Origin: Neocallimastix lanati (nom. inval.)
Taxonomy: Eukaryota > Neocallimastigomycota > Neocallimastigomycetes > Neocallimastigales > Neocallimastigaceae
Direction: 5' to 3'
NCBI GenBank assembly: GCA_016946835.1
Contig: JACVTC010000059.1
Span: 892,501-954,500, forward strand
DNA length: 62,000 nt
The notes under the pieces are model-generated. The model was not told the DNA's origin. It saw only the letters and a list, made by a program, of their open reading frames with translations, and ran no database searches. This document shows, piece after piece, positions 26,639-40,309 of the stretch. The first letter of the stretch is position 1, and each line of letters begins with the position of its first letter. The position numbers and the translations under genes were made by a program.

Positions 26639-27775
26639 AAGTTTTAATTATAGATTATAATCTAATATTTAAAGTAAATATTATTATTTATTTTACAATT
26701 TAATAATATTATATTCATTTATTTTCTTAAAAAAAAATAGATTATTCATTTTTAATTAAAATAAAAATTTATAATTAGAAATTTAATATACTTAGACTTT
26801 TATAACTATAGATTATAGATTATCTACTTTCTTTACTTTTATTTATCTATTCTTTAACAAAAAAAAAAAAAAAAAAAAAAAAATAAAATACGTCATTGAT
26901 TACTATTTATTTATTTTTTGTTTAATCATTTTACAACAAAAAAAATATTTATTTTACATTCTTATAATATTATTTTCATTTATTTCCTAATAAAAAAAAT
27001 AGATTATAATTTATTATTAATTAAAATAAAAAATTTATAATTAGAAAACTAATCTATATTTTTATAAATATAGATTATCAACTCTCATTCTCTCATTATT
27101 ATTATTTTTTAATAAAGAATATATATATGTCATCGAATACTATTTTTTTTTTTTTTATTACAATATGATTAAACAAAAAATAAATAGGTACATCAATATA
27201 TAACATGCAAATATTTACTAATTTTATAACCAATAAAATATTATTAATTAATACATATTATATATAGATATATAAATAATATTAATATATAAAAAAAATA
27301 AATAGGTATTATTGTTAACAAATATTTGCTAATTTATTTATTAGTTAATAAAAATTCTATAATAGGATATTTTTTTTAATATTAAACAATAATAAATAAT
27401 AATATTAATAATAGTATTTAAAGTAAAAATATATATATTTATATATAATTATTAAAATATAGTAGTAGAAGATATTATTAAGAAATTATAAAGATTTATA
27501 AAAAAAAAAAAAAGTATATATTGAATAATAAAAATTTCTATATTTAAAAAAAGATATGTATGTAATGAATTATAATGAATGCATGTTTATTACGTATTTT
27601 TTTTATTTCATTGCTATAAATTTTGTAAAATATATATATATATTTAATTTATACTTTTTTATAAATAACTCTTAATTAATTAAAATTGTATATATAATAT
27701 TCAAACCTCTTTTTCTTTTTAAATCTGACTATTAAAAAACTTTTTAACAAATAATAAGGCTAAATATTTTTTTTA

Positions 27776-27806
<31 letters not shown>

Positions 27807-30201
27807 TTTTATAAAATAAAACTAAAGGAAAAAATAAATATATATATTATCTTGATTATTACATAAATTAGTACTTAATATAGTAGGTTATATATAATAT
27901 TAAATTGTATTTAATATCGATTGGCTATATATATATATTTATATATTATATAATGTTTTTTCCAAAAATCTGATTCAAGAAAAATATTAATATTATATAT
28001 GAAAAAAAAAAAAAAAAATTAAACAAATTCATATTTTATTTTAGACCATTTAAATAGAGTTTATCTGATTCTATATATAATATATTGAATTATTTTTATT
28101 GGCAAATTTTATTCATTAATCTTAAATATATATGGAATGAAAATTTTTTAATTATAATCTAATCCTTATATAAAGAATTATTAGTAATACGTATTAAATT
28201 AATTATAAAAATTTAAAGTTTTTAATTATTTAATTTAATTTAATTTTATATTATATTATATTATTTTTTAAATATTTAATTCAATAATATATATTAATAA
28301 AATAAAAATATTAAGGTTAAATTTTTTAACTTTTTTTATGATAGATTTAATGAAAAGTCAATTTATTAAAAAATGAAAATTTTTTAATTATAACTCTAAT
28401 TTTATTTTATTTTTTTATTTTTTTAATTTTTTTAAATATTAATTTTTTTTTTAAATTTTAAATTTAAATAGATATCACTGGAAAATAAATATTTAAGGTT
28501 AAAATTTAACTTTTTTATAATAGGTTTAATATAAGTTTAATTTGTATTCAATTATAGATATAATCCATTTATAGTAAATTATATACATCTAATGCAATAA
28601 GTATAATAAAATATAAAAAAATAATATATAAATAGATTTAATTAAAATAAATTTATTATATACCAATATGTATATTCTTTGGAGTATTCAATATAATGGT
28701 AGGAAGAATATAAAAAATATAGTTCCAGTTTTACAATTCTAAATCATCATTATTATTATTTTTTTTTTGTTTCTTTTTATCTCTATGAGGAGAATGTAAA
28801 AAAGTATTATAGTAAATATAGTAATTTTGTTTTAAAATTTCCCTTTTTATTACAATGTATTATTTTATTTTTATATAGTTTTCTGAACAAAAATATATAT
28901 TTTAATAAGTTAATCACATTTTAAAAAAAAAAATTTATTATTTTTAAATGATATTGATAGACCTAATTATATTTTAATTTTTATATACCAATTGTTATAT
29001 AACATTTCATTATTAATAATAAATCTCAAAAGAAAAAGTCAAACCTTTTTTTTTTTTTTTTTTTTTAAACAAAAATGTATAAATATTTTATAGAGAACAT
29101 TTCATTATGAAAAATTATGAAAAATAATTCTAAAAAAAAAAAAGAAGAAAAAGAAACAAGAATGTATAAATTGTACATAAAAAATTTAAATCGTTAATAT
29201 TTTTATTTTTATTTTTTTTTTTAAAAGTTTAATGTTAAATTTATTATGTTTTAAAGTTTAAATAAAGCTATTATTATTTATATATAACCATATTAATTAA
29301 TATATCAATACATTTAATAATATATTGAATTATAATTAAAATATATGTTTTTTTTATAATTTAGTATTCCAAAGATAATTAAAAAAATCGGAAAAATTTC
29401 AGATTTATTATTTTCTTTCTTTTTTTTTTTTTTTAAATAGAACAGTAGGAAAAGAAAAGTTTCAATGTATTAATAAATGAAATTAATGAAATTAATGAAA
29501 TTCGAAAAATTGTAACCCTATTTTTGTTATTTATTATTACTACTATTTTTTTTTTTTTATTATTTAATATTTAATAATAAATTTTATGGTATAATAATAA
29601 ATACATTAAATACTCATTAATACATTTATATATATATATATTTTTTTTTATAAAATTCTATATTTATATTTATATTTTTTTTTTCAACTAAAAATAAATA
29701 AAAAATAAATGAGTTTCTAAGATGACAAAAAAGATAGATTTATATATATAATGTATACTTTTTTTTTATAGTAACCGTGAAAAAAAAATATTTGAATAGT
29801 TTAAAATAAAGCAAATTTAAAAATATATATTTTTATATATTTTATATATAATTTTTTTATTTATTATTAATTAATATACTTATATGAGAAAAAAAATTAT
29901 ATATTTTTAATAAAGTAATATATAGATATTAATCTATTAATAATAAATTTATTTAAAGTAAATCGTTTAAATAATTTATAATAGATAGCATACATTTAAT
30001 AATTATTAAAAAAAAATATTTTAAACTAATTTAATTATTAATCCAAAAAAAAAATTAAAAAAAATTTAATATATCATTATCATTATACATATAATATACG
30101 TTCCAATTTTAATACCATTTAAATTAAATTAAATTAAATTGTACCATAAAGTCATGACAGATTAACGGATAATATAAAACAATATGAAAGTTGAATCTGT
30201 A

Positions 30202-30249
<48 letters not shown>

Positions 30250-30290
30250 TAATAAATAATAATAATAATAATAAATAATAATAATAATAA

Positions 30291-30338
<48 letters not shown>

Positions 30339-33300
30339 TAATAATAATAAGTAATTAAAAAAAAAAAAAAAGAAAACAGAATACATTTGAATATATGTGT
30401 ATATATAACAAACTTTTGATTCATTAGTAATATCTTTTTTTTTTTTTTTTTTTTTTGATAAATTATATTTAAAATAAATTCATAGAGTAATATTATAATG
30501 GTTTTAAAAATGAATAAAAACATAAATTAAAACATGTTTGAAAGGTATAGCGTGTTTTTTTTCCCCTCTTTATTATTAATATATTACAGATAAAGATATA
30601 TTATGTATACATGTTTTTTTTATTTTTAATTTATTAAAAATTAAGATATATTATGTATACATGATTTTTATCATTAATTATTTATTTAAAATTTAAATAT
30701 TTATATTTATATTTATAATATTTATATTATTATTATTTTTATTTTTGTCCTTTTTAATAATAAAGTTATTTATTTTAATAGGTCCAATAAGATTTATTAT
30801 TATTATTATTTACTATTTATAATTTATTTAATTATATGTCTAAATTGATTAGTTGTGAGTTATATATATTAAAAAAAAGCATTTAATATACATATTAATA
30901 TATTTATATAAATATTTTTTATACTTTTTAAATCTATCAGAATTATTGATGCCAAGTATAATTTATGTATGAGATGTATATCATTGGTGTAAAAAAAGAA
31001 AAAGAGAATATTTAATGAATAGATGAACAAAAAATAGAAACAAAAAATATTACAAACATATATAAGAAAGATATTTTTTTTTATTTAAAAGATAGAAAAA
31101 TAAAATATATATTTAGTTTATATTAACATACATATTCAAAATTATACATTGATGAAGATTGTTTGCATAGAACCTTTTTAGTATTTTAATACTATTTGAT
31201 ATAAAATTAATAGTATTATTTTTTTTTTTTTTAAAAAAAAAAAAAGATTATTATAAAAATTAAAGCAATAAATACTATAAAATAAAGTTTGAATACTTTT
31301 TTAATTTAAATTATTAAAAAACAAAATTTTTTAATATTCTTTTTTTTTTTTTATACTTTCCATACTTAATGTTAATATAGTTTTAAAAAATTTTTTTTTA
31401 TTTTTTATTAGATGAATTTTTAAATAGATTCTAAACTTTAAAATGTGATTGCTTGTCATTTATTGTCAATAGTATTGAACAGTAATAAATAATATATGGA
31501 CTATTCAATAAAATATATATTTTTAATATAAAGAGTACAGGAAAAATTTTAGTTACAATTTAATACAATAAATGTAAAAGATTAAAACCAATAAAAAATA
31601 AAAAATAATAAAAATTGGCCAATATCAATGAATCATCATCTTATTTTAATTATCCAAAAAAAAAAAAAAAATTGTAAATATTTTAATTATCCAAAAAAAA
31701 AAAATTGTAAATATGTAATATTCATAATATATGAATATATTAGTGTAATTCTTTTCTTCACCTTTTCATTTCTTTTTTTTTTTTAATATAAATAGAATTA
31801 TTGTAAAATCTGTCATGCTTTATTATTATTATATTTTTATTATTTTGTTTTATTATTATTTTATTTTATTATCATTTTATTTAATTTTTAATAGATGATT
31901 AATAATTATTTTAATAGTACTTTTAATATTATTAAATAATTATTAAATGAGTGGAATTAATTCCTATATTATTTAAAAACTTTAATGTTTTTAATCTTTT
32001 AATTTAATATTGTGTAGTATTACTTTTTATATAGAATAATAATTTATTCCTTAACTACATAAAATATTCATTAAATAAAAACAAAATGTAATGATATCTT
32101 TAATTTTAATCTATGAAAGTATAAAAAAAAAAATAATAAAAAAACTTTTTAATTAGTCATTTTTATATTTTATTTTTATTTTTTTTAAAAAAAAAAAAAT
32201 GAAATTTAGAAATAGCAATGAAAAAATTTAAATAGTGTTAAAGTTTAATAATATATTAATATAAAATTTTCAATATAAATTCTTCCATTAGTATTAATCA
32301 TTCTATTGTTTAATATCAATGTTTTTTTTTTTTTTTTTTTTTTTATTATTTATTATGCTTTCAAGTAATTATTTATTTTACTATAATTATTATATATTAT
32401 ATAGTATAAATAATAATTAGTATAATGTATAATATATAATATATTAAAAATATTAATTACTAATGGATGATGAATGTTTTTTTTTTTATATATATATATA
32501 ATATCTAAGTGTGAATGATTAGCTAATTTCTTGAACAACTTCAAATACATTACATTACATTCAAACTTTATTATTAATAATTTTAGAATTTTTTTTTTTT
32601 ATTAATTTAATATTATTAAGATAAAAAATATATATTTATAATAGTTTAATATAAGATAAAACATCAAAATAAATTAAAAAAAAAAAAAAAAAAAAGTTAA
32701 AATAGATAATAAAATGTCAATTCATCAATAATTAATTAAATAATAAGTAAATAATATATTGTATTATATATTATCTTTTAAAAAAAATCTCTGGAACATC
32801 ATTCGTTCAAAAAGACAGAAACAAATAACAAAAAAACCAAAAAAAAAAAAATTTTTTTTTTTAAATAATATTTTAATAATATTTTAATATTTATTTATTA
32901 ATTATTCCCATTCATATATTATTAATAAGGGAAAAATAAATCATCTATTTATTTATTTATTTTGATATTTTTATATTTTCATATAGTTTTAATCCTTCAT
33001 AAAAAGGGTAAATAATGATAGAGTGAAAAGATTCTAAAATTATTAATTTTCATATAATATAAACTCTATAAATTATTATAATGTAAATATATACATATTT
33101 TATGATTATTAAAGACCCTTGAACGGTTTATTTTAATATAATTTTATTTAAAAATAAATGAGAAAGAAAAGTAAATTATTTTGTAATTATCTATTTTATT
33201 TGATTTAATTATATTATAATTATATTTTTAATAATTCTTTTGTAAGTACTTCACTCTTTATTTTATTTTATTATATTATAATTTTTTAATTTCAAAAAGG

Positions 33301-35990
33301 TTATATTATACAAGCTAAAAGTAAAATAAAAAAATAAAAAGTTTTAGGTACCATCAACTCTTAATATTTTATTAGTCATTGTTATATGAACTTTTATTAA
33401 ATTGATATATATATATATATTATTTTTTTTTTTTTGAAAATCCATACATTTTATATAGTAGATAAAAATAAATTATATTTGAGATTCATTTTTATTTTTT
33501 CCCTTTTTCAGATTATTTTTTTTTTCTATTTTTTTCTATTTTATTATATTAATATGCTAATAAATAATATAAATAAAATAATAAATAAATAAATAAATAA
33601 AATAATAAATAAATAAATATAATAATAAATAAGTAATAGAATAAAATAAATAAATAAATAAATAGATTGAATAAAACACATGAAATAAATAATAATAATA
33701 ATAAAAAAAAATTAAATTAAGAAATGGGTATTTTATTTAAAATTTATAATAATATGGAATATAAATTAAAATAATTGGTAGCATTTGTAAAGTGAAAGAA
33801 CTTTTAAATTAGGTAAAATTTTATTATGTAAATCCTTTTTTTTTTTTTTTTTTTTTTTTTTGTATCTATTATGTATTCATATTCATATTTATGTATATGC
33901 TGGATAACTAATTAAATAAAAATAAAATTAGAAATTCATATAATTATACTGTAATATTAAATATAAATAATTAAAATGATTTTTTTTTTTCCAATGTAAA
34001 ATAAATATATCTAATATAATAAAAATGTTTTTCCGTATATATTATTTTATATTATAAATATTTAAGAAAAACCTAAAAAATATGAATTTTAGATTAAAAA
34101 AAAAAAAAAAAGGTTTACAATTAATATAATTATAAATATTAAATATATATATTTGTATAATAAAAATATGTACATAAATTATTTTCTGATATAAGATATA
34201 CATATATATATTTTTATATGTTAAGCATTCTTTTATAAGATATTATTATTTATAATTAATATTATTAAACTTTTCATATATATTTTATTTTATTTTATTT
34301 ATATATTTCTATTTTTATTGTTTATATATAATTCTATTATATATTTATATACTACATTTTTTATTTATATATTTCTACTATATTGTACGTATTTCTTAAT
34401 TTTATTTCTATTTCTATTTCATATATATATATTTCATATTTTATTTTATGTTTTAAAATTCAAAATAATTCATTCATTATATATTTTAATATTTATTAAT
34501 TTTATATAAATAAATATATTGGTAACCTAATATATCTTCTTGGATAAACCTTTTTTTTATAATTTTATAGTTTTCAATTTGATAAAATAATAATTAGAAT
34601 TAAATAAAATAAAATTACATGATACTACACATGTAGTTTTCTTACATTATCTTTATCTTTTTTTTTTATTGGATAGTAAATTAAATCCTTTAAAATTATA
34701 TACATATATAATATAAATTAAAAATATAAAAGTTTTAAAAATATTTATATTAATGTAATAATATATACTTAATATATTATCAAATAGCTAAAAATAAAAT
34801 AAATTATATGTAAATATATATTATTAAATTAATTAAATAATTTTATAATTAGAATATAATAAACGTATATAAATAATATATTAATATATTATATTATAAT
34901 ATATTATTTTATAGAATTATACACTTTTTTTTTATTAATCCAGTAATTAGAAAATTTAAATTATTAAAATATATAAATAAAATCCAATTTATTATTTAAT
35001 TCTCATTTCTTTATTATTAATAATATTTCTTTTTTTAATTTTAATTTTTTTTTTTTTTATTTTTTATTTTTTAATTTTTTAATTTTGTTTTTATACAATA
35101 ATTTATCCTTTTTTTTTTTTCTTCTTTATTTATTTTATAATTTTATTTAAATATAGCAAAGTAAAAATCAAAAAAATAATCTAAAATTTTATTAATTTTT
35201 TTTTTTTTTTTATTTTTCGATCTTTTATTTTTTTATTTATTTATATTTATTTATTTATTTTTTTTAATGCCATTATATATAAAACAAAATAAATAAATAT
35301 TTGAATATAAAGGGAAAAACAATTAATATTTCAAATAATTGTTAAAAATATATAATATATAATAAATAATAAATTCTAATAATATTATTAATAGAAAAAA
35401 AAAAAAAAGATAACTAATAGAAAGATATTAGAAAGATATATCATTTTTAAATAATATAGTTAAAATGAAAATAATTACATAAAAGAAATTTTTATGTAAT
35501 ATTATACGTAATATTAAGAATAAAGAGTAATATTCACCTTATATAGATATTAATTAATTATATAATTTATTGCATTATAACATAAATAAGCTTTGAAATT
35601 ATATAATAGTAATAATAATAACAATAATGTCTTTATAGATAAATCAAAATAATCATTTTAATACTTTTTTTTTTTTTTTTATACTTTTTTAATAATTTAC
35701 ACTAAATAAATTATTTTATTATATATTTATATAATAAATAATTAATATGCAAAAAAAAAAAAATAATTACAACAGTTGAAATAAATATAGATTAATTGCG
35801 TTTTTTTTTTTTTTTTTTCTATTTAATTTTTTAATTTTTCAAATATTTAGTCATTTCGTACAATAAATTATAAAACTTTTTTTTGTATTTCATAAAATAT
35901 AATAAAAGTTTGGTCTTTATCATAAAAATATTCCCTTTTAAGTAAAAATAATAGTAATATATAAAAAAAAAAAAAAAAAAAAAAATCAAA
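25321..35990. other. Ten-kilobase AT-rich desert
   Basis: No supported gene. Noted contents: a duplicated GATAATATATT(A/G)AAAATATGAA block at 25680-25755; a diverged duplication, 26640-26830 against 26920-27080; (AAT)n at 30196-30352; a TTAAGATATATTATGTATAC-type duplication at 30590-30665; a duplicated TTTTAATTATCCAAAA block at 31640-31720; and (AAAT)n at 33570-33665. Open frames in these tracts encode single-residue or hydrophobic low complexity and are not genes. The last few hundred bases should hold the promoter of the bZIP gene. Confidence 0.6.
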
Positions 35991-36260
35991 ATGACGGATA
36001 GTGACATTTTAAAGCAAATTGCATTGTTAAATCCAAGAATAATAAACGGTAATGAGGTAGATAATACTAATGACTTTATAATAAATAGTAATATTTCAAG
36101 CCCCGTTGAAGGGAATAATGGCTCTCAAATGGTGGAAAATGATGATGACAATGATATATTGAATTTATGGTCATCAACAAAAATATTTTTTGACCCTTTT
36201 GACCCTTCAAAAATAAGTAAAGTATTAAAAAGATTAAAATAAAAGAATAATTTAATAAAA

Positions 36261-36309
<49 letters not shown>

Positions 36310-36645
36310 TAAATAAAAAATAATAGAGGTTATTAGTAATAAATTAAAAAATAATTATTTTACAATAATTAACTTGTAGTAGTTTTAATAAAAAAATAAT
36401 TATTTTACAATAATAAACTTGTAGCTGTTTTAATAAAAAAAATAATAATAGAGGTTATTAGTAATAAATAAAAAAAATAATTTTTTACAATAATTAATTT
36501 GTAGTAATTATAATAATAAAAATGGATAAGGAGTAGAAGAAAATAATAAATATATATAATTATAAATTACAATTACACTAAAATATAATAGTAGAAATAA
36601 AGGAATAATTTATATTTTTACTTTTCTTTTTCTTTTTCTTATTTC

Positions 36646-36687
<42 letters not shown>

Positions 36688-38381
36688 TTTTTTTTTCGTT
36701 TCTTATTTTTCTCTTTAATAATATTTACGATATATATATTCTTTATAATTTAAAATAGATTCTACAAATCAACCACAAAATAATAATATGGATGTTTCCC
36801 CTCATAGTATTAATAATAATAATAATAATAATACAAATAATGAAATAATACAATTAACAGAGAGAGAAAAAGATAGACAAAGATATACAAGACTGAAGCA
36901 ACAACAACAAAGTAATTATGCGCGAAGAGGAAGACGGTCCAAAAATATAAGTAATGGAAGAAATATTACTGGTAAAACAGATAATAAAAATGATAGTATG
37001 AATGTAGATGACAATAATCCATTTAATAAAAATGATTTATTAGAAATTAGTAATATTCATAGCATACTGATGAATGATAATAGCAATAATAATAAAAAGA
37101 ATAATTCATTTATAAATGCCTCTATAAGTAATATGGGAACAACACCATCTTTAGCTACTACACAAACCTTTATCCCAAACCTTACAACTCCTTTAAATAA
37201 CAATAAATTGAATAATAATACAAATGTACTTGAATTTAATCAAGGTAAATCCAAATCTATTGGTAATAATAACAATAATAAAAAGAGTAAAGATTTATAT
37301 ACTCAACTCTTAGATACCATTAATTCTAAAAAGTATAAAAATGAAAAAAGTAATAATGCAAAAGATATAAACACTGCCGCCATTCTTGGTAAAGTGAATG
37401 ATAGAAGTAAGGAGATAGCCGATAAAAAAAAGAGAAGGTCAGCCGCAACAATGAGATGTAGGGAAAAGAAGAAAAATCAATTACAAAAGAAGGAACAATA
37501 TATTAAATACTTGGAAAATCAAATTTTATTTTTAAATGGATCTATTCTACATATGAGTAATGAAATTACTTGGTTAAGAAGATCTTTTCTTGATCAATAT
37601 GGTGAACAATCTCTTAAAAATATTTATTTAAAAAATGGATTTAAAGATGTAAACTTTAATAATGTGGTATTTCCTGGATCCACTCCCAATCCATTTGGTC
37701 CTCCTCCTTTTCAAAATTCTAGTATGTTATCACCAGATTTAACTTTAAGTCCTGGTAGTTGTCAAGGAGAAAATCAAAATCAAGGCTCAGATTTGGAACA
37801 AGAACATTATTTAGAAGGTGATCAAGAACAAAGTCCAAGTCCTCTTCATCAACAACCACATCATCAAGAATCTGCATTTATATCTCCTGCTGTGTCTCCA
37901 TCATCAATTAAAAGTATTACTAGTACTACTACTGCTACTAGCGCTACTAATAATACTATTATTATTCATTCCGGTAGAAGTAATGCTATTAGAGAAAATC
38001 AAAATGATCAAGATTTAATGAAAATGGATATAAATACTTCCACTACTACTACCAGTACTATAACAGCAACACCTCTTAATTCTTTCAATACTGTTGCTTC
38101 TACCCTAACGGTAACTCAACCAAACTTATCATCGGTGAATACAATAACAAAATCTTTTCCAAATCAAAAGGAATTATTTAGTCAACTTGATATGGAAACT
38201 TTAAATGAATTTACTAAATTATCAAAGGAACAAAGAGATGTTATTTTAAAAATATTAGAAAAACAACAAGAAAAACAAAATCATCATCATCAAAGTAGTC
38301 AAGTTAATCATCAAGATAGACAAGGTGATCATCAAGATGGTCAAAGTGATTCTAAGAATAATGATAATAATAGGAATAGTG

Positions 38382-38446
<65 letters not shown>

Positions 38447-38965
38447 AAAAATGTTATTCCTCCCCCATCTCTTCAAAAGAATTATATAAATATTGCTAAT
38501 GATGATGATCATCAAAATAATCCTCTTTCAAAACCTCCTACTTCATTATTAAATTTAATTCCTTCTTCAACGACTACAACCACAGCTACGACTGTTTCAT
38601 TAAATCATACTAATGATTTTAATTCATTATCTCCTAATATATTAAATTCATTTAATAATCCTGATTTACAAACAATTTCATTTCCTTCATCATCAATAGC
38701 TGTAGCAACTTCACATCCATCCTCTACGACTCTTCCTACTTCTACTACTGCAAATAAAGATAATATTTTTATGGCAATACCACATTCAACAAGTACTAAT
38801 AGCATTAATTTAACTACTACAACTTCAGATCTATTAGCATCATTAAATGCTCAAAGTACTACTTCAAAGGATACACCATCAAATCTAATATCTACATCAT
38901 CATCAAATGCGAATAACCAAAATTCAGATTATATCAATTTAGATAATTTAATTTATTATATTTAG
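35991..38965 (+). CDS. bZIP transcription factor, CYS3/MET4-like, two exons
   Basis: Exon 1 is 35991-36216 and exon 2 36759-38965 (donor GTAAAG, acceptor ATAG, intron 542 nt). Joining restores one frame of 810 aa, so the ATG at 36788 is internal (residue 86). Exon 1 encodes an acidic N-terminus with FDPFDPSK. The bZIP lies at about residues 294-350: basic region KKKRRSAATMRCREKKK, then heptad leucines through YLENQILFLNGSI to NEITWLRRSFLDQYG. The NExxWLR end of the zipper resembles the fungal CYS3/MET4 sulfur-regulator group. In that group the basic region reads N-T-A-A-S-A-R-F-R; here the invariant Asn position is Arg (residue 301). The remainder is rich in Asn, Ser, Thr and Gln, with His/Gln runs and a poly-Asn run encoded by (AAT)n, typical of activation regions. 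DNA binding as a dimer in the nucleus is family knowledge; a sulfur role is inference. Confidence 0.9.
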
Positions 38966-39108
38966 ATAATAATTATTAATAATTTTTTATTTTATGTTTA
39001 ATTTTTAATATATATATATTTTTTTATTTATAATATAAAAAATTATATACATATATATATATATATAATTTATATAAATGTATATATGGTTATGTTTTTT
39101 TTTTTTTT

Positions 39109-39153
<45 letters not shown>

Positions 39154-39915
39154 TACACAAATATAATAATGATAGTAATAATAATAATTTTTTATTTTAT
39201 TTAAAAACAAAAATTATGAATATAAAACAAAACAAATATATATATATTAAATGAATATATATTAGCAATATTAAAAATAAAAAAAAAAAAAAAAAAAAGA
39301 TACTATATAAATATGTATATATATTGTTAAATAGTTGAATTATGATTATTTTATTATTATTGTTTTTGTTAATATATATATATAATAATAATAACAAAAT
39401 AATAATAATAATAATTAAAATAATAATAATAATAATAATAAAAAGATAAACATAGATATAAATATAAATTATATAAATATATAAATATTAGTATTTATTT
39501 TTATATAAATTAATTTTATATTTATATATATGTATTAAGTTTTTTTATTCTTTCAAATATTATTATTATTATTATTAATATAATCATAAAAAAAAATTTT
39601 TTTAAAAGGGAAAAGTGATAATCAATCATTATTATTTTTTCTATTAAAATATAATCATTAAACCTTATCAATTGTTTTTATTATACTTTTTTAATTTTAT
39701 TAAATTTTTTTTTTTTTCTCTCTTTTATTCTTTTATTATGAAATTTTATAAACTTTTTTTTTTTTTTTTTTTTTTTAAAATTTTTAATTATGTTATATGT
39801 AAGAGAGGCATTATTTCTAAGGTATAGAAAAAAAAAAATTTTTAAAGAAAAATATAATACAGTTTAATTAATATTAATAATTTATAAATTTATAATAAGT
39901 AATATTTTATATATA

Positions 39916-39966
<51 letters not shown>

Positions 39967-40016
39967 TTTTCTCTAGCAATATATATTATTATTTTATTAT
40001 TTTATTATTTTTACTT

Positions 40017-40054
<38 letters not shown>

Positions 40055-40237
40055 TATTATTGATATAAAAAAAAAAAAAAGAATAAATAACAATAAAGTA
40101 GTTCTATTAATTTTCAAATAAAATCATCTCTATATATATAATTTATTATTATTATAATTATTTTTTCTTTTATAATTTCATTTCTTTTAACAATAAAATA
40201 ATAATATTATTATTATTTTATTTTTCACTCTCTTGAA

Positions 40238-40309
<72 letters not shown>
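38966..40309. other. AT-rich spacer with microsatellites
   Basis: (ATT)n near 39121-39150, long A runs at 39919-39961 and 40021-40050, and (AAT)n at 40239-40310 that ends exactly where the retrotransposon-like sequence begins. No gene seen. Confidence 0.6.

Noticed and set aside
30152-30523. Minus-strand open frames of 74-123 codons
   Set aside because: Produced by an (AAT)n array and T runs; residue content is Tyr/Leu/Ile repeats.
38255-38515. Minus-strand open frame rich in Ile inside the bZIP gene
   Set aside because: It is the antisense reading of the poly-Asn (AAT)n tract; the sense frame has a clear bZIP domain.
36788-38965. The bZIP protein starting at 36788 as a single-exon gene
   Set aside because: The frame is open upstream to an ATAG acceptor, and exon 35991-36216 joins in phase with a GTAAAG donor, giving a longer continuous protein.
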